Assembly: GCF_004360145.1 (NCBI RefSeq)
Contig: NZ_ML178716.1
Coordinates: 1 to 64,000 of the forward strand
Length of the DNA: 64,000 bases
From: Aliiroseovarius marinus
GTDB lineage: Bacteria; Pseudomonadota; Alphaproteobacteria; Rhodobacterales; Rhodobacteraceae
Direction of reading: 5' to 3'
Shown piece after piece: positions 34,130 to 42,941 of the stretch. Each line of letters starts with the position of its first letter. Positions within the stretch are counted from its first letter, which is position 1. The notes beneath the pieces are model-generated. The model made no database searches. It worked only from the letters and a program-made list of their open reading frames with translations, and was not told where the DNA came from. The position numbers and the translations under genes are program-made.

Positions 34130-34963
34130 TTAGTGACCGCCACCCAGCCGCAACGGCATGTGGCGGTTTACATCCTTGTAGAGCAGATACCGGAACCGAC
34201 CCGGCCCGCCCGCATAACAGGCCTGCGGACAGAACGCGCGCAACCACATGAAATCTCCAGCCTCAACCTCGACCCAATCTTGATTCAGGCGATAGGCCGC
34301 CTTGCCTTCCAGCACGTACAGCCCGTGCTCCATCACATGGGTTTCCAGAAACGGGATCACCCCGCCCGGCTCGAAGGTCACGATCGTCACATGCATGTCA
34401 TGCCGCAGGTCATTTGGGTCGACAAACCGCGTCGTGGCCCATGTGCCATCCGTGTCCGGCATCGGCGTGGGCGCGACATCCTTTTCGTTCAGGATCAACA
34501 CATCAGGCGCGTCCAGTCCCTCGACCCGCTGATAGGCCTTGCGGATCCAGTGGAACCGCAGAACCTCGTCGCCTTTGTTGTGCAGCGTCCACTGCTCAGA
34601 TGGCGGCAGATACGCATAGCCGCCCGGCGTCAGCTCGTGAACCTCACCTGCGATTTCCAACGTTGCGGCGCCTTCGACCACGAACAACACAGCTTGCGCG
34701 TCTGGATCATCCTCGGGGCGATCAGAGCCGCCACCCGGCTGAACCTCCATGATGTATTGCGAGAAGGTCTCGGCAAAACCGCTGAGCGGACGCGACAGCA
34801 CCCAAAGCCGTGTGCCTGTCCAGAAGGGCAAGAAGCTGGTTACAATATCCTGCATCACCCCCTTAGGGATCACGGCATACGCATCCGTAAAAACGGCTCG
34901 ATCGGTCAGAAGCTGGGTCTGAGCGGGAAGTCCCCCGTGCGGTGCGTAATATTGTGTGCTCAT
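34130..34963 (-). CDS. allE: (S)-ureidoglycine aminohydrolase
   Basis: A 277-residue bicupin protein of the AllE/UGlyAH family. The C-terminal cupin has THVMEHGLYVLEGKAAYRLN, whose histidine and glutamate bind manganese. It hydrolyses S-ureidoglycine to ureidoglycolate and ammonia, the step immediately before AllA. GGAG stands five bases before the start at 34963. It is convergent with bhcR, three bases away. The allantoate amidohydrolase that should precede it is not in the window. Confidence 0.92.
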   Translation of the reverse strand: MSTQYYAPHGGLPAQTQLLTDRAVFTDAYAVIPKGVMQDIVTSFLPFWTGTRLWVLSRPLSGFAETFSQYIMEVQPGGGSDRPEDDPDAQAVLFVVEGAATLEIAGEVHELTPGGYAYLPPSEQWTLHNKGDEVLRFHWIRKAYQRVEGLDAPDVLILNEKDVAPTPMPDTDGTWATTRFVDPNDLRHDMHVTIVTFEPGGVIPFLETHVMEHGLYVLEGKAAYRLNQDWVEVEAGDFMWLRAFCPQACYAGGPGRFRYLLYKDVNRHMPLRLGGGH

Positions 34964-35197
34964 GAGTGCTCCGAAATAACCTATCGTTTTCAAAACTATG
35001 CTTGGGAAGCCCTGACCTCACCACCCTTAATCCGACAACAGCACTTTGGGGGATTTTTTGAAAAAGGGGGTCTTGAGCGAAACCGCGCGATCGGGCTCTA
35101 GGATGTCTCGTTTGCGTGCATTTCACACATCCGCAGGCTTTAGTGTACTGCCAGACAGTTTCCAGCCAGTCTCAGCCAGGCCAGCATGACGAACCCT

Positions 35198-36304
35198 TCA
35201 AATGATCTCTGACATTTCGACCGATCGCTTTTCCGAGATAGATTTTTGCGCGGCGATGCCCATTAGAACAGCCTGCTTGCCATCGGTCAGGCTGACCTCG
35301 GGCGCTGAACGGTCGCCACGCACCAGCTCCAGAAAATACTTGTGCTGATAAAATGTTGATCCGTTGTGGTAGCCTGCGTCCAAGATGTCGGGATCTACGG
35401 GAATGTCCTGTTCCACCGGACCCTTGGGGTCACGCGGGGACAGGATCAGTTTGGGCGTTGGGGCCGCGCCCAGATGTTCGGGCCAGAAGCGTCCCGGGCC
35501 GGGAACCAGCGCTTCGATCTTGCCCTTCGGGCCGACGGCCGCGATCTCTTCCTGGTACTCGGCCCCTTCTGCGAACATGCACAGTTCCAGCATCGCACGC
35601 GCGCCGTTCTCGAAATCAACGATGACATATCCGTTGTCCAGAATGTCCGGCACCTGTCCGTCATAGCTTTCGTCCAGATGGTTCGCATCCTGCCCGCCCG
35701 ACGCCATCACGCGCACGGGTTCTGATCCAAGCGTCAAACGCATCAGGTCAAAGAAGTGGCAACACTTCTCGACAAACGTCCCCCCGGATTTGGCGTTGAA
35801 GCGGTTCCAGTCATCAACCTTTTCAAGGAATGGGAAGCGATGTTCGCGGATGGTCAGCATCTTGATCCCGCCGGTCGCTTCGCTGGCTTGCTCGAGAAAC
35901 GCGGCGACGGGCGGCATATAGCGGTACTCCATCGCTACCCAGACCGGGGCGGGATAGGACGCCGCGAAGGCATTGATCCGGGCCAGATCCTGCGGTTCGG
36001 TGTAAAGCGGTTTCTCGACGAGGATCGGAAGCGCGCGCGTCTTGGCGATCATGTCCAGCTGGTCGACATGGCAGAAATTCGGGCTGGCGATCAGAAGGCA
36101 GTCCAGTGTCTCGATGGCCAGAAGATCGTCCAGACTGTCAACGAACACCGCATCCGGCGCGAAACGTGCACTCTCTGCACGCATCTGGGCGTTGGGCTCG
36201 AATATGGCGCCGACCTGCGTGTTGGGCAGAAGGGCGATGTTGCGCAGATGCTCTTGACCCATCATGCCGCAGCCGATGATCCCGTAAGTGGTGGGTTTGG
36301 TCAT
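35198..36304 (-). CDS. Gfo/Idh/MocA-family dehydrogenase
   Basis: A 368-residue NAD(P)-dependent oxidoreductase. The N-terminal Rossmann fold starts TYGIIGCGMMGQEHLRN, and the family motif EKPLY contains the conserved lysine. Family members oxidise or reduce sugars, inositols or their derivatives. The start at 36304 follows AGGAGA. It lies nine bases after the GntR gene and is divergent from the monooxygenase operon, so it probably acts on the same carbon source. The exact substrate cannot be read. Confidence 0.85.
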   Translation of the reverse strand: MTKPTTYGIIGCGMMGQEHLRNIALLPNTQVGAIFEPNAQMRAESARFAPDAVFVDSLDDLLAIETLDCLLIASPNFCHVDQLDMIAKTRALPILVEKPLYTEPQDLARINAFAASYPAPVWVAMEYRYMPPVAAFLEQASEATGGIKMLTIREHRFPFLEKVDDWNRFNAKSGGTFVEKCCHFFDLMRLTLGSEPVRVMASGGQDANHLDESYDGQVPDILDNGYVIVDFENGARAMLELCMFAEGAEYQEEIAAVGPKGKIEALVPGPGRFWPEHLGAAPTPKLILSPRDPKGPVEQDIPVDPDILDAGYHNGSTFYQHKYFLELVRGDRSAPEVSLTDGKQAVLMGIAAQKSISEKRSVEMSEII

Positions 36305-36312
36305 GGTGTCTC

Positions 36313-37023
36313 CTAGGTGAGGCGTTGGATATAGATAGATTGATCGGGGTCGAACCACGTGCGCGAGAACTCGACCGGGGCGCGATCCTGCGACCAGCTG
36401 AGGCGCTCGATATAGCCGACCGTGGTGCCAGCGGATTTTCTGAATGCATCCGGTGCCCAGTCTGGAACCACGCCGATCGAAACGCGGTCCTCGGCGCGGC
36501 GGATCCAGAAACCCAACTGCTTTTGATAGTAGTGATAGAGCGATTCAGACAGTTTCGCAGGGTCGACCCGCCCCGCATCGCCATCCAGCCAGATCTCTTC
36601 CACTGCGATCACGATGTCGTCCAAGTACCGCAGCCTGCGAATCCGTGTTCCGCGATTCGAGGTTCCGAAGTCTGGCAGGTCGCCGGGCTTCTCCATGTCA
36701 TGCACCGACAAGATGTCCGCTGTGGGCAACCCACCCCCACCCGGAAGCTCAAGGCGAAACATCGAATAGACGCTGCGCCCGCTTTGGGTGGCACGCACAT
36801 AGTTTCCTGACCCTTGAATACGTTCCAACATGCCTTGTTGTTCAAGCTCGGACAGCGATTTGCGCAATGTACGCACGGTTGTTCCGTACTGCCGTGCCAG
36901 CTCGCGTTCAGGCGGCAGGCGTTCGCCATCGACCAGTCGGCCTGCGGCAATCTCGCGGATCAGGGTTTCGCTGATCTGAAGATAGAGCGGCAGGGCCGAA
37001 CTGCTGAGGTCTGGATTAGACAT
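36313..37023 (-). CDS. GntR-family regulator, HutC/UTRA type
   Basis: A 236-residue regulator with an N-terminal GntR winged helix (about 10-75, LPPERELARQYGTTVRTLRKSL) and a C-terminal UTRA ligand-binding domain (about 90-230). UTRA regulators typically sense sugars, sugar phosphates or related acids. Divergence from the monooxygenase/TRAP operon and cotranscription with the MocA-type dehydrogenase point to control of this whole block. Confidence 0.9.
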   Translation of the reverse strand: MSNPDLSSSALPLYLQISETLIREIAAGRLVDGERLPPERELARQYGTTVRTLRKSLSELEQQGMLERIQGSGNYVRATQSGRSVYSMFRLELPGGGGLPTADILSVHDMEKPGDLPDFGTSNRGTRIRRLRYLDDIVIAVEEIWLDGDAGRVDPAKLSESLYHYYQKQLGFWIRRAEDRVSIGVVPDWAPDAFRKSAGTTVGYIERLSWSQDRAPVEFSRTWFDPDQSIYIQRLT

Positions 37024-37049
37024 GGATCATCCCAAAAATTGATACACCA

Positions 37050-37063
37050 TTGATCTACATCAA
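37050..37063. promoter_or_regulatory. GntR-type palindrome
   Basis: TTGAT-CTAC-ATCAA is a perfect inverted repeat in the 90-bp gap between the divergent GntR and monooxygenase genes. A further TTGAT half-site lies at 37039. The position suits the operator of the GntR regulator. Confidence 0.6.
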
Positions 37064-37113
37064 ATCACAGTTTATTCAAGTGTTAAGGAAAACGAGATTT
37101 TGGGAGGAACTCG

Positions 37114-38268
37114 ATGACCGTCGTGCCGGTGACATCCGCTGATCTGGATGCTGTTGAAGTCTCGTGGTTTGCCGCATTGTGTTCGGACGATTATCAGTTT
37201 CTGGGCGTGCCGGATGGCGATCTGCGGTCGTCTTGGGCGCATTGCTCGAACATCGTGAAGGAAGCCGAAGCACAGGGATTTCGGAACATCCTCTGCCCGT
37301 CCTCGTACCAGGTCGGGCAAGACACGCTAAGCTTCGTTGCGGGCTGCGCCCCGATCACCGACAAGATCAATCTGCTGGCCGCTGTACGCTGCGGAGAGAT
37401 GCAGCCCATCATGCTGGCCCGCACATTGGCGACGCTCGACCACATGCTGGAAGGGCGCCTGACGGTGAACATCATCTCGTCCGATTTCCCGGGTGAAAAA
37501 GCCGATAGCAGCTTTCGGTATCAGCGCTCGCGCGAAGTGGTCGAGATCCTGAAGCAGGCGTGGACGCAGGGCGAGATCAACCACACTGGCGAGGTCTATA
37601 ACTTCGAAGGTCTGACCACCGATCCTGCGATCCCCTATCAAACCGGCGGGCCACTTTTGTATTTTGGCGGCTATTCCCCGGATGCGCTGGAACTGTGCGG
37701 GCAGCATTGCGACGTCTATCTGATGTGGCCCGAAAAGATGGACGAGCTGGAAGGCCGGATGAAGGCCGTGAACGCGGTGGCCGAGCGCTATGGCCGAACG
37801 CTGGACTATGGTCTGCGCGTGCATGTCATTGTCCGCGATACCGAAGCCGAGGCGCGTGAATACGCGGACTATATCGTGTCCAAGCTGGACGACGAACAGG
37901 GCCGTGCGATCCGCGAGCGGGCGCTGGATGCGAAGTCTTTGGGCGTGTCGCATCAGGCAAAGAACCGTGATGTCGCCGATGATGATGGGTTTATCGAACC
38001 CCATCTGTGGACGGGTGTGGGTCGTGCGCGGTCAGGCTGTGGCGCGGCGCTGGTTGGATCGACGGATCAGGTTTTGTCCAAGCTGGAAGCCTATCAGAAA
38101 ATGGGCATGCGCGCCTTCGTATTGTCGGGCTACCCGCATATCGACGAGGCCAAACATTTCGGCGCCCGAGTCATGCCCCATCTAAACACTGTGTCGCTGC
38201 CGCATGCCTATGGGCGCGTGCCGACCTCGACCCCTCAAACCCCCTTAGGTATCGGAGAACGTCGCTGA
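37114..38268 (+). CDS. FMNH2-dependent LLM-class monooxygenase (sulfonate/SmoC-like)
   Basis: A 384-residue luciferase-like monooxygenase of the alkanesulfonate monooxygenase group (SsuD, SmoC), judged by length and the segments VRCGEMQPIMLARTLATLDHM (in part) and GRLTVNIISSDFPGE. It uses reduced flavin and oxygen to cleave a C-S bond, giving an aldehyde and sulfite. An aldo-keto reductase and a flavin reductase follow immediately, which is the SmoC-SmoB-SmoA combination of the sulfoquinovose monooxygenase pathway. GGGAGGAAC precedes the start. It could instead act on another sulfonate. Confidence 0.8.
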   Translation: MTVVPVTSADLDAVEVSWFAALCSDDYQFLGVPDGDLRSSWAHCSNIVKEAEAQGFRNILCPSSYQVGQDTLSFVAGCAPITDKINLLAAVRCGEMQPIMLARTLATLDHMLEGRLTVNIISSDFPGEKADSSFRYQRSREVVEILKQAWTQGEINHTGEVYNFEGLTTDPAIPYQTGGPLLYFGGYSPDALELCGQHCDVYLMWPEKMDELEGRMKAVNAVAERYGRTLDYGLRVHVIVRDTEAEAREYADYIVSKLDDEQGRAIRERALDAKSLGVSHQAKNRDVADDDGFIEPHLWTGVGRARSGCGAALVGSTDQVLSKLEAYQKMGMRAFVLSGYPHIDEAKHFGARVMPHLNTVSLPHAYGRVPTSTPQTPLGIGERR

Positions 38269-39158
38269 TGGATCGCGTCGAGATCGCAAATGGGCTGAGC
38301 TTCAGCCACCTTGTTTACGGCATGTGGCGCGTGGCTGACGATGCCGACACCTCGCCCGCTTATGTCGAGGCCAAGATCCAAGCCTGTCTGGATCAGGGGA
38401 TCACCACGATTGATCAGGCCGACATCTATGGCGACTACGGTGCCGAGGCCGTGTTGGGCGGTGCTTTGAAGGCCAACCCGGCCCTGCGCAATCAGATCGA
38501 GATCGTGACGAAATGCGATATCGTCGCGCCCATCGGGATGTATGCCGACAAGCCGGTCAAATACTATGACACGTCGCGTGCCCATATCGAGGCGTCGGTG
38601 GATCGGTCCCTGACCGAGATGGGCGTTGATCACGTGGATCTTCTGCTGATCCACCGCCCCGATCCTTTGATGGATCACAATGAAACCGGCGCGGCGCTGG
38701 ATGATCTGGTCACCTCTGGCAAGGTGCGCGCCGTGGGCGTGTCGAACTTCCGTCCATGGGACTGGCAGCTTCTGCAATCGGCGATGAAAACCCCGCTAGC
38801 CACCAACCAGATCGAAATCTCGCTGGCCGAGATCGCCCCCTTCACAAACGGGGATCTGGCGTTCCATCAGCAAAATGCTCACTCGGTCATGGCGTGGTCT
38901 CCGCTTGGTGGGGGCAGCTTGATGACCGGCACGGGCCAACTGGCCGAACGTCTGGACCGGATCGCCGCCGACCAAGGTGTCGATCGCGCGGCCGTGGCCA
39001 TCGCGTTCCTGCTGCGCCACCCGGCCCGCATCCTACCGGTGCTGGGCACCAATAATCTGGAGCGTATCAAAACGATCTCCGATGCGACCAAGGTTAACTT
39101 GGATCGCGAAACCTGGTTCACCCTTTACGAAGCCGCTCTCGGCAAGGAGGTCCCATGA
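38268..39158 (+). CDS. Aldo-keto reductase (SmoB-like)
   Basis: A 296-residue NAD(P)H-dependent aldo-keto reductase. The catalytic tetrad is represented by D in TTIDQADIYGDYG with the following tyrosine, K in VTKCDIV and H in LLIHRPDPL. It resembles the YdhF/SmoB branch. In the sulfo-SMO pathway this enzyme reduces 6-dehydroglucose to glucose. The start at 38268 shares one base with the monooxygenase stop (TGATG), so the two are made together. Confidence 0.82.
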   Translation: MDRVEIANGLSFSHLVYGMWRVADDADTSPAYVEAKIQACLDQGITTIDQADIYGDYGAEAVLGGALKANPALRNQIEIVTKCDIVAPIGMYADKPVKYYDTSRAHIEASVDRSLTEMGVDHVDLLLIHRPDPLMDHNETGAALDDLVTSGKVRAVGVSNFRPWDWQLLQSAMKTPLATNQIEISLAEIAPFTNGDLAFHQQNAHSVMAWSPLGGGSLMTGTGQLAERLDRIAADQGVDRAAVAIAFLLRHPARILPVLGTNNLERIKTISDATKVNLDRETWFTLYEAALGKEVP

Positions 39159-39682
39159 TGTCCGCACACTCGGTCGGAGGGAAGCTCAGCTTTGTGCCCG
39201 ATCCCAATAACACCCGCCTGCTGCGCGACGCCTTTGGGCGCTTTGCCACCGGCGTGACCATCGTTACTGCCGCCTCGGATCAGGGGCCGGTGGCGATCAC
39301 CGCCAACAGCTTTTCTTCTGTGTCGCTGACCCCGCCTTTGGTGTTGTGGTCGCCCGACAAGAACTCGCGCCGGTTTCCGCATTTCGAGCGCGCAGATCAC
39401 TATGCCATCCACGTGCTGTCGGCCGAGCAGGACGACCTGTGCTGGACGGTTGCGAAAGATGCGTTCGGTCTGGCGTCGGTCGATCATCACGTGAACGACT
39501 GGGGCGTACCGGTGCTTGAAAACTGCCTGGCCCGGTTCGAATGCACACGTTCGGCCATTTACGAAGGGGGCGATCACGCGATCGTTCTTGGCCATGTTGA
39601 CCGCGCAACCATGCGCGAAGATGGAGATGCTTTGACATTCTACAAAGGCCAGATGGGCCAAATCGCCGCCGCAAAACAATAA
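39155..39682 (+). CDS. Flavin reductase (SmoA/SsuE-like partner)
   Basis: A 175-residue flavin reductase of the HpaC-like domain family, with the typical segments LRDAFGRFATGVTIVT and ITANSFSSVSLTPPLV. It supplies FMNH2 to the monooxygenase two genes upstream. The ATG at 39155 overlaps the aldo-keto reductase stop, and AAGGAGG lies just upstream. A second ATG one codon later may be used. Confidence 0.88.
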   Translation: MMSAHSVGGKLSFVPDPNNTRLLRDAFGRFATGVTIVTAASDQGPVAITANSFSSVSLTPPLVLWSPDKNSRRFPHFERADHYAIHVLSAEQDDLCWTVAKDAFGLASVDHHVNDWGVPVLENCLARFECTRSAIYEGGDHAIVLGHVDRATMREDGDALTFYKGQMGQIAAAKQ

Positions 39683-39739
39683 GCGCGGGGCACGCATCCC
39701 GAAGGAGGTCGGGATGCACAACAGGAGGAGAGAAGCGCG

Positions 39740-40330
39740 ATGAAGGCAGTCTTTGCTGTCTTGGATCTGTTGCGTCCACTAAACACCGGACTGCTTGCAG
39801 TCGGGCGTTGGGTGGGCGTGTTTGCCATTGCCGTGATGGTGATCGCGATCCTGATTCAGGTGTTCTTCCGCTATGTTTTAGGCAACGCGCTGCCGTGGCC
39901 AGACGAAGCGGCGCGCTTTTTCATGCTGTGGATGACGGGATTGATGGCGCCCTCGGCCTTTCGCAGCGGCGGGTTCGTGGCAATCGATTTCATCGACGCG
40001 GTAATCCAGGGCAAAGCCATGCACGTGCTGCAGTTCATCCTTCTTTTGATCAGCCTGACGGTCCTGATTGTCGGCGTGCAGATCGGCTATAAAGAGGTCA
40101 CGGGGCTTGGTGGTCGCTTTGCGACGGCATCGCTTTATATCCCGATGTCGCTTGGCTTTGACGAGTGGTACCGCATTCCGCGCAGCTGGATGATGCTGTC
40201 CATTCTGATCGGGATCGCGATGCTGATCTTGGTGAACATCGAACTTCTGCTCGAACGTTTTGTCCGTCTTTTGGGCTATGGCGATCAACTTCCCGCGCGG
40301 CCCGGCCTTGAGATGGGAGGGGCCGAGTGA
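39740..40330 (+). CDS. dctQ: TRAP transporter small permease (DctQ)
   Basis: A 196-residue membrane protein with four hydrophobic helices and the DctQ motif NALPWPDEAARFFMLWMTGL. It stabilises the large permease subunit in the inner membrane. It follows the flavin reductase by 57 bp with AGGAGGAGAG, suggesting cotranscription with the monooxygenase genes, and overlaps dctM by four bases. Confidence 0.9.
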   Translation: MKAVFAVLDLLRPLNTGLLAVGRWVGVFAIAVMVIAILIQVFFRYVLGNALPWPDEAARFFMLWMTGLMAPSAFRSGGFVAIDFIDAVIQGKAMHVLQFILLLISLTVLIVGVQIGYKEVTGLGGRFATASLYIPMSLGFDEWYRIPRSWMMLSILIGIAMLILVNIELLLERFVRLLGYGDQLPARPGLEMGGAE

Positions 40331-41799
40331 TGTTGATCTGGTTCCTTCCCCTCTTCCTGTTCCTTCTTCTGGTCGGCCTGCCGGTCTTTTTCTGTCTTCT
40401 GGCCGCACCGGGCGCGCTTCTATGGCTGAACGGGCAAGAACGCGACATCACGCTGCTGTATCGCAACCTTTATAACGGGATGGATAGTTTCCCACTGATG
40501 GCGATCCCGTTCTTCATGCTGGCGGGCGAGCTGATGAACCGGGGCGGGATCACCGTGCGACTGGTCGAGTTCTCGCAAGCCTTGATGGGGCATCTGCGGG
40601 GTGGATTGGCGCAAGTGAACATCCTGTCGTCCATCCTTTTTGCCGGGCTGTCCGGGTCCGCCGTTGCCGACACTTCGGCGCTGGGGTCGATGCTGATCCC
40701 AGCGATGGAGCGCGAAGGCTATTCGCGCCGTTTCGCCGCCGCTGTTACCGCTGCAAGTTCGGTCATCGGCCCGATCATCCCGCCCTCGGGCATCATGATC
40801 ATCTATGCCTATGTGATGGGCGAAAGCGTTGCGGCGCTGTTCCTTGCCGGCATCGTGCCGGGTGTGTTGGTCGGTGTAGGGCTGATGATCATGGTCCGCG
40901 TCATGGCCGATAAATACGACCTGCCCGCCGCGCGCCGCGTGACATTCGAGCATGTGGAAATCAGCGCGTTGGAAAGCTGGTTTTCCTTCGTGCTGGTGCG
41001 TCTGAACCTTGGGCTGTTGCTGGCGCAACTCGTACCTGCCCAAGACACTGCCTTGTCAAAATGGCTGGTCTTCTTAGGCGCGGTTCTGCTGGCGCATGGT
41101 CTGATGCTGGGCCTGCGCCGCATCGTTAGCCACGACTTCCGCATCGTCTGCAAACGCGCCGTTGTGCCGCTGCAAACCCCGATCCTGATCCTTGGCGGCA
41201 TTCTGGCTGGCGTCTTCACCCCGACCGAGGCTGCTGCCGTCGCCGTGGCCTATGCCCTGCTTGTCGGGTTCATGGTCCTGCGCACGATGAAGCTGAAAGA
41301 CCTGCCCGAGGTTTTCACCCGTGCGGGCATCACCTCTGCCGTTGTCCTATTGCTAGTCGGCGCGGCCATGTCGTTCAAAACGGTGGTCAGCCTAAGCCAC
41401 GCACCTGAAATTCTGGCTCAGTTCATTCTGACCCTGTCGGAAAACCCGTTGATCCTGTTGTTCCTGATCAACCTGCTGCTGTTCATCGTCGGGATGTTCT
41501 TGGACGCAGGACCCGCAATCATCATCCTTGGCCCCATTCTGGCCCCGGTCTTTGCAGGCCTCGGCGTCGAGCCCGTCCACTTCGCGATCATCATGTGTGT
41601 GAACCTGACCGTGGGTCTGGCCACGCCGCCGATGGGGCTGGTGTTGTTCGTCGCCGCGTCCGTTTCGCACGAGAGGGTGACCACCATCGCGAAAGCCATT
41701 CTGCCGTTCTTGGCGGTCGAGATCGCGGTGATCTTCCTGATCACCTTCGTGCCCGCAATCTCGCTGACCATCCCCCGGATTACCGGGTTCTTAAACTGA
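40327..41799 (+). CDS. dctM: TRAP transporter large permease (DctM)
   Basis: A 490-residue permease of the DctM family with many transmembrane helices and the motifs GLSGSAVADTSALGSMLIPAM and IGPIIPPSGIMIIYAY (in part). It carries out sodium-driven import of the ligand delivered by DctP. It is about 60 residues longer than a typical DctM. The extra sequence, near residues 205-265, contains an additional hydrophobic hairpin. Confidence 0.9.
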   Translation: MMLIWFLPLFLFLLLVGLPVFFCLLAAPGALLWLNGQERDITLLYRNLYNGMDSFPLMAIPFFMLAGELMNRGGITVRLVEFSQALMGHLRGGLAQVNILSSILFAGLSGSAVADTSALGSMLIPAMEREGYSRRFAAAVTAASSVIGPIIPPSGIMIIYAYVMGESVAALFLAGIVPGVLVGVGLMIMVRVMADKYDLPAARRVTFEHVEISALESWFSFVLVRLNLGLLLAQLVPAQDTALSKWLVFLGAVLLAHGLMLGLRRIVSHDFRIVCKRAVVPLQTPILILGGILAGVFTPTEAAAVAVAYALLVGFMVLRTMKLKDLPEVFTRAGITSAVVLLLVGAAMSFKTVVSLSHAPEILAQFILTLSENPLILLFLINLLLFIVGMFLDAGPAIIILGPILAPVFAGLGVEPVHFAIIMCVNLTVGLATPPMGLVLFVAASVSHERVTTIAKAILPFLAVEIAVIFLITFVPAISLTIPRITGFLN

Positions 41800-41834
41800 T
41801 AAAAAACAAACATGTGCAACAGGAGGAAACACGC

Positions 41835-42893
41835 ATGATCATGAAACTGGCAAAGACGGTGGCGCTGTCGGCCTTGGTGGCTGGCTCGGCGCTGACGGCT
41901 GTTGCGGCGGATTACACGATCCGCGCGACGGCGAACTCGAACGAAAACGACGAAGACTATGACGGTCTGGTCGTCTTCAAAAACTACGTCGAGTCCGCAT
42001 CAAACGGCGCGATCGAGGTCGAGCTGTTCATCGGCACCCAGCTGTGCTCGAACGGGGCCGAGTGTCTGCAAGGCGTCGCGGATGGATCGATTGATGTCTA
42101 CATCTCGACTTCAGGCGGCGCGTCGGGCCTGTTCCCCTATGTGCAGGTGCTGGACCTGCCCTATCTGATGGCAGATGACCGGATCGCCGAGCACGTGCTG
42201 TCGGGCGACTTCACTCGCAAGATGCGGGCGATGGCGCTGGAGGATTCGGGCGATGCGATCCGTCTGATGACCATCGGCAACACTGGTGGCTGGCGCAACT
42301 TTGCCAACACGCAACGCCGCGTGGCCGCACCTGCCGACATGGCAGGCCTGAAGATCCGCACCGTGGTCGCCGACCTGCCGCAAGAACTTGTGAAAGCCCT
42401 TGGTGCGTCGCCCACGCCGATCCCGTGGCCGGAACTGTTCACCAGCTTCCAGACGGGCGTTGTGGAAGGCTCGAAAAACGGGATCACCGACATCATGGGC
42501 ATGAAGTTCCCGGATGCGGGTCTGCAGTATGTCACTCTAGACGGCCACGCCTATATGGGCGCGCTGTGGTGGATGTCGAACCAGAAGTTCATGGCAATGC
42601 CGGAAGATATGCGCCGCGTGGTGGTAGATGGGTTCTATGCCTTGCAGCAGGCCACCTTTGCCTCGCCCAAGCGCAAGTCGATCCAAGCCTATGAGGATTT
42701 CGTCGCCGGTGGTGGAGACCTTTACGTTCCGACCCCAGCCGAGAAGGACGCGTTCAAACAGGCTGCATCGCCGGTCTATGACTGGTTCAAGTCGAACGTG
42801 GCCCGTGGGGACGAGGTGTTCACCGCGCTGACCGATGCCGTTGCCGCAGCCGAGGCTGACGTGAACGGTGCGCGTGACGCCGATCTGAACTAA
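41835..42893 (+). CDS. dctP: TRAP transporter periplasmic binding protein (DctP)
   Basis: A 352-residue periplasmic binding protein. The signal peptide is MIMKLAKTVALSALVAGSAL up to TAVAA, and the mature chain begins DYTIRATANSNE. The conserved arginine of the DctP fold, which binds an anionic group on the ligand, is in GLKIRTVVADLPQ. The start at 41835 follows AGGAGG by eight bases. It is the last gene of the monooxygenase/TRAP operon and is followed by a strong terminator. A sulfonated or carboxylated compound is the likely ligand. Confidence 0.9.
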   Translation: MIMKLAKTVALSALVAGSALTAVAADYTIRATANSNENDEDYDGLVVFKNYVESASNGAIEVELFIGTQLCSNGAECLQGVADGSIDVYISTSGGASGLFPYVQVLDLPYLMADDRIAEHVLSGDFTRKMRAMALEDSGDAIRLMTIGNTGGWRNFANTQRRVAAPADMAGLKIRTVVADLPQELVKALGASPTPIPWPELFTSFQTGVVEGSKNGITDIMGMKFPDAGLQYVTLDGHAYMGALWWMSNQKFMAMPEDMRRVVVDGFYALQQATFASPKRKSIQAYEDFVAGGGDLYVPTPAEKDAFKQAASPVYDWFKSNVARGDEVFTALTDAVAAAEADVNGARDADLN

Positions 42894-42900
42894 ACTCAAT

Positions 42901-42930
42901 CGGCGCGGGGGCTGACCTCGCGCCGTTTTT
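42901..42930 (+). terminator. Rho-independent terminator after dctP
   Basis: CGGCGCGGGG pairs with CCTCGCGCCG (one wobble) around a short loop and is followed by five T. It begins seven bases after the dctP stop codon. Confidence 0.88.
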
Positions 42931-42941
42931 CCGTCTGGGGC

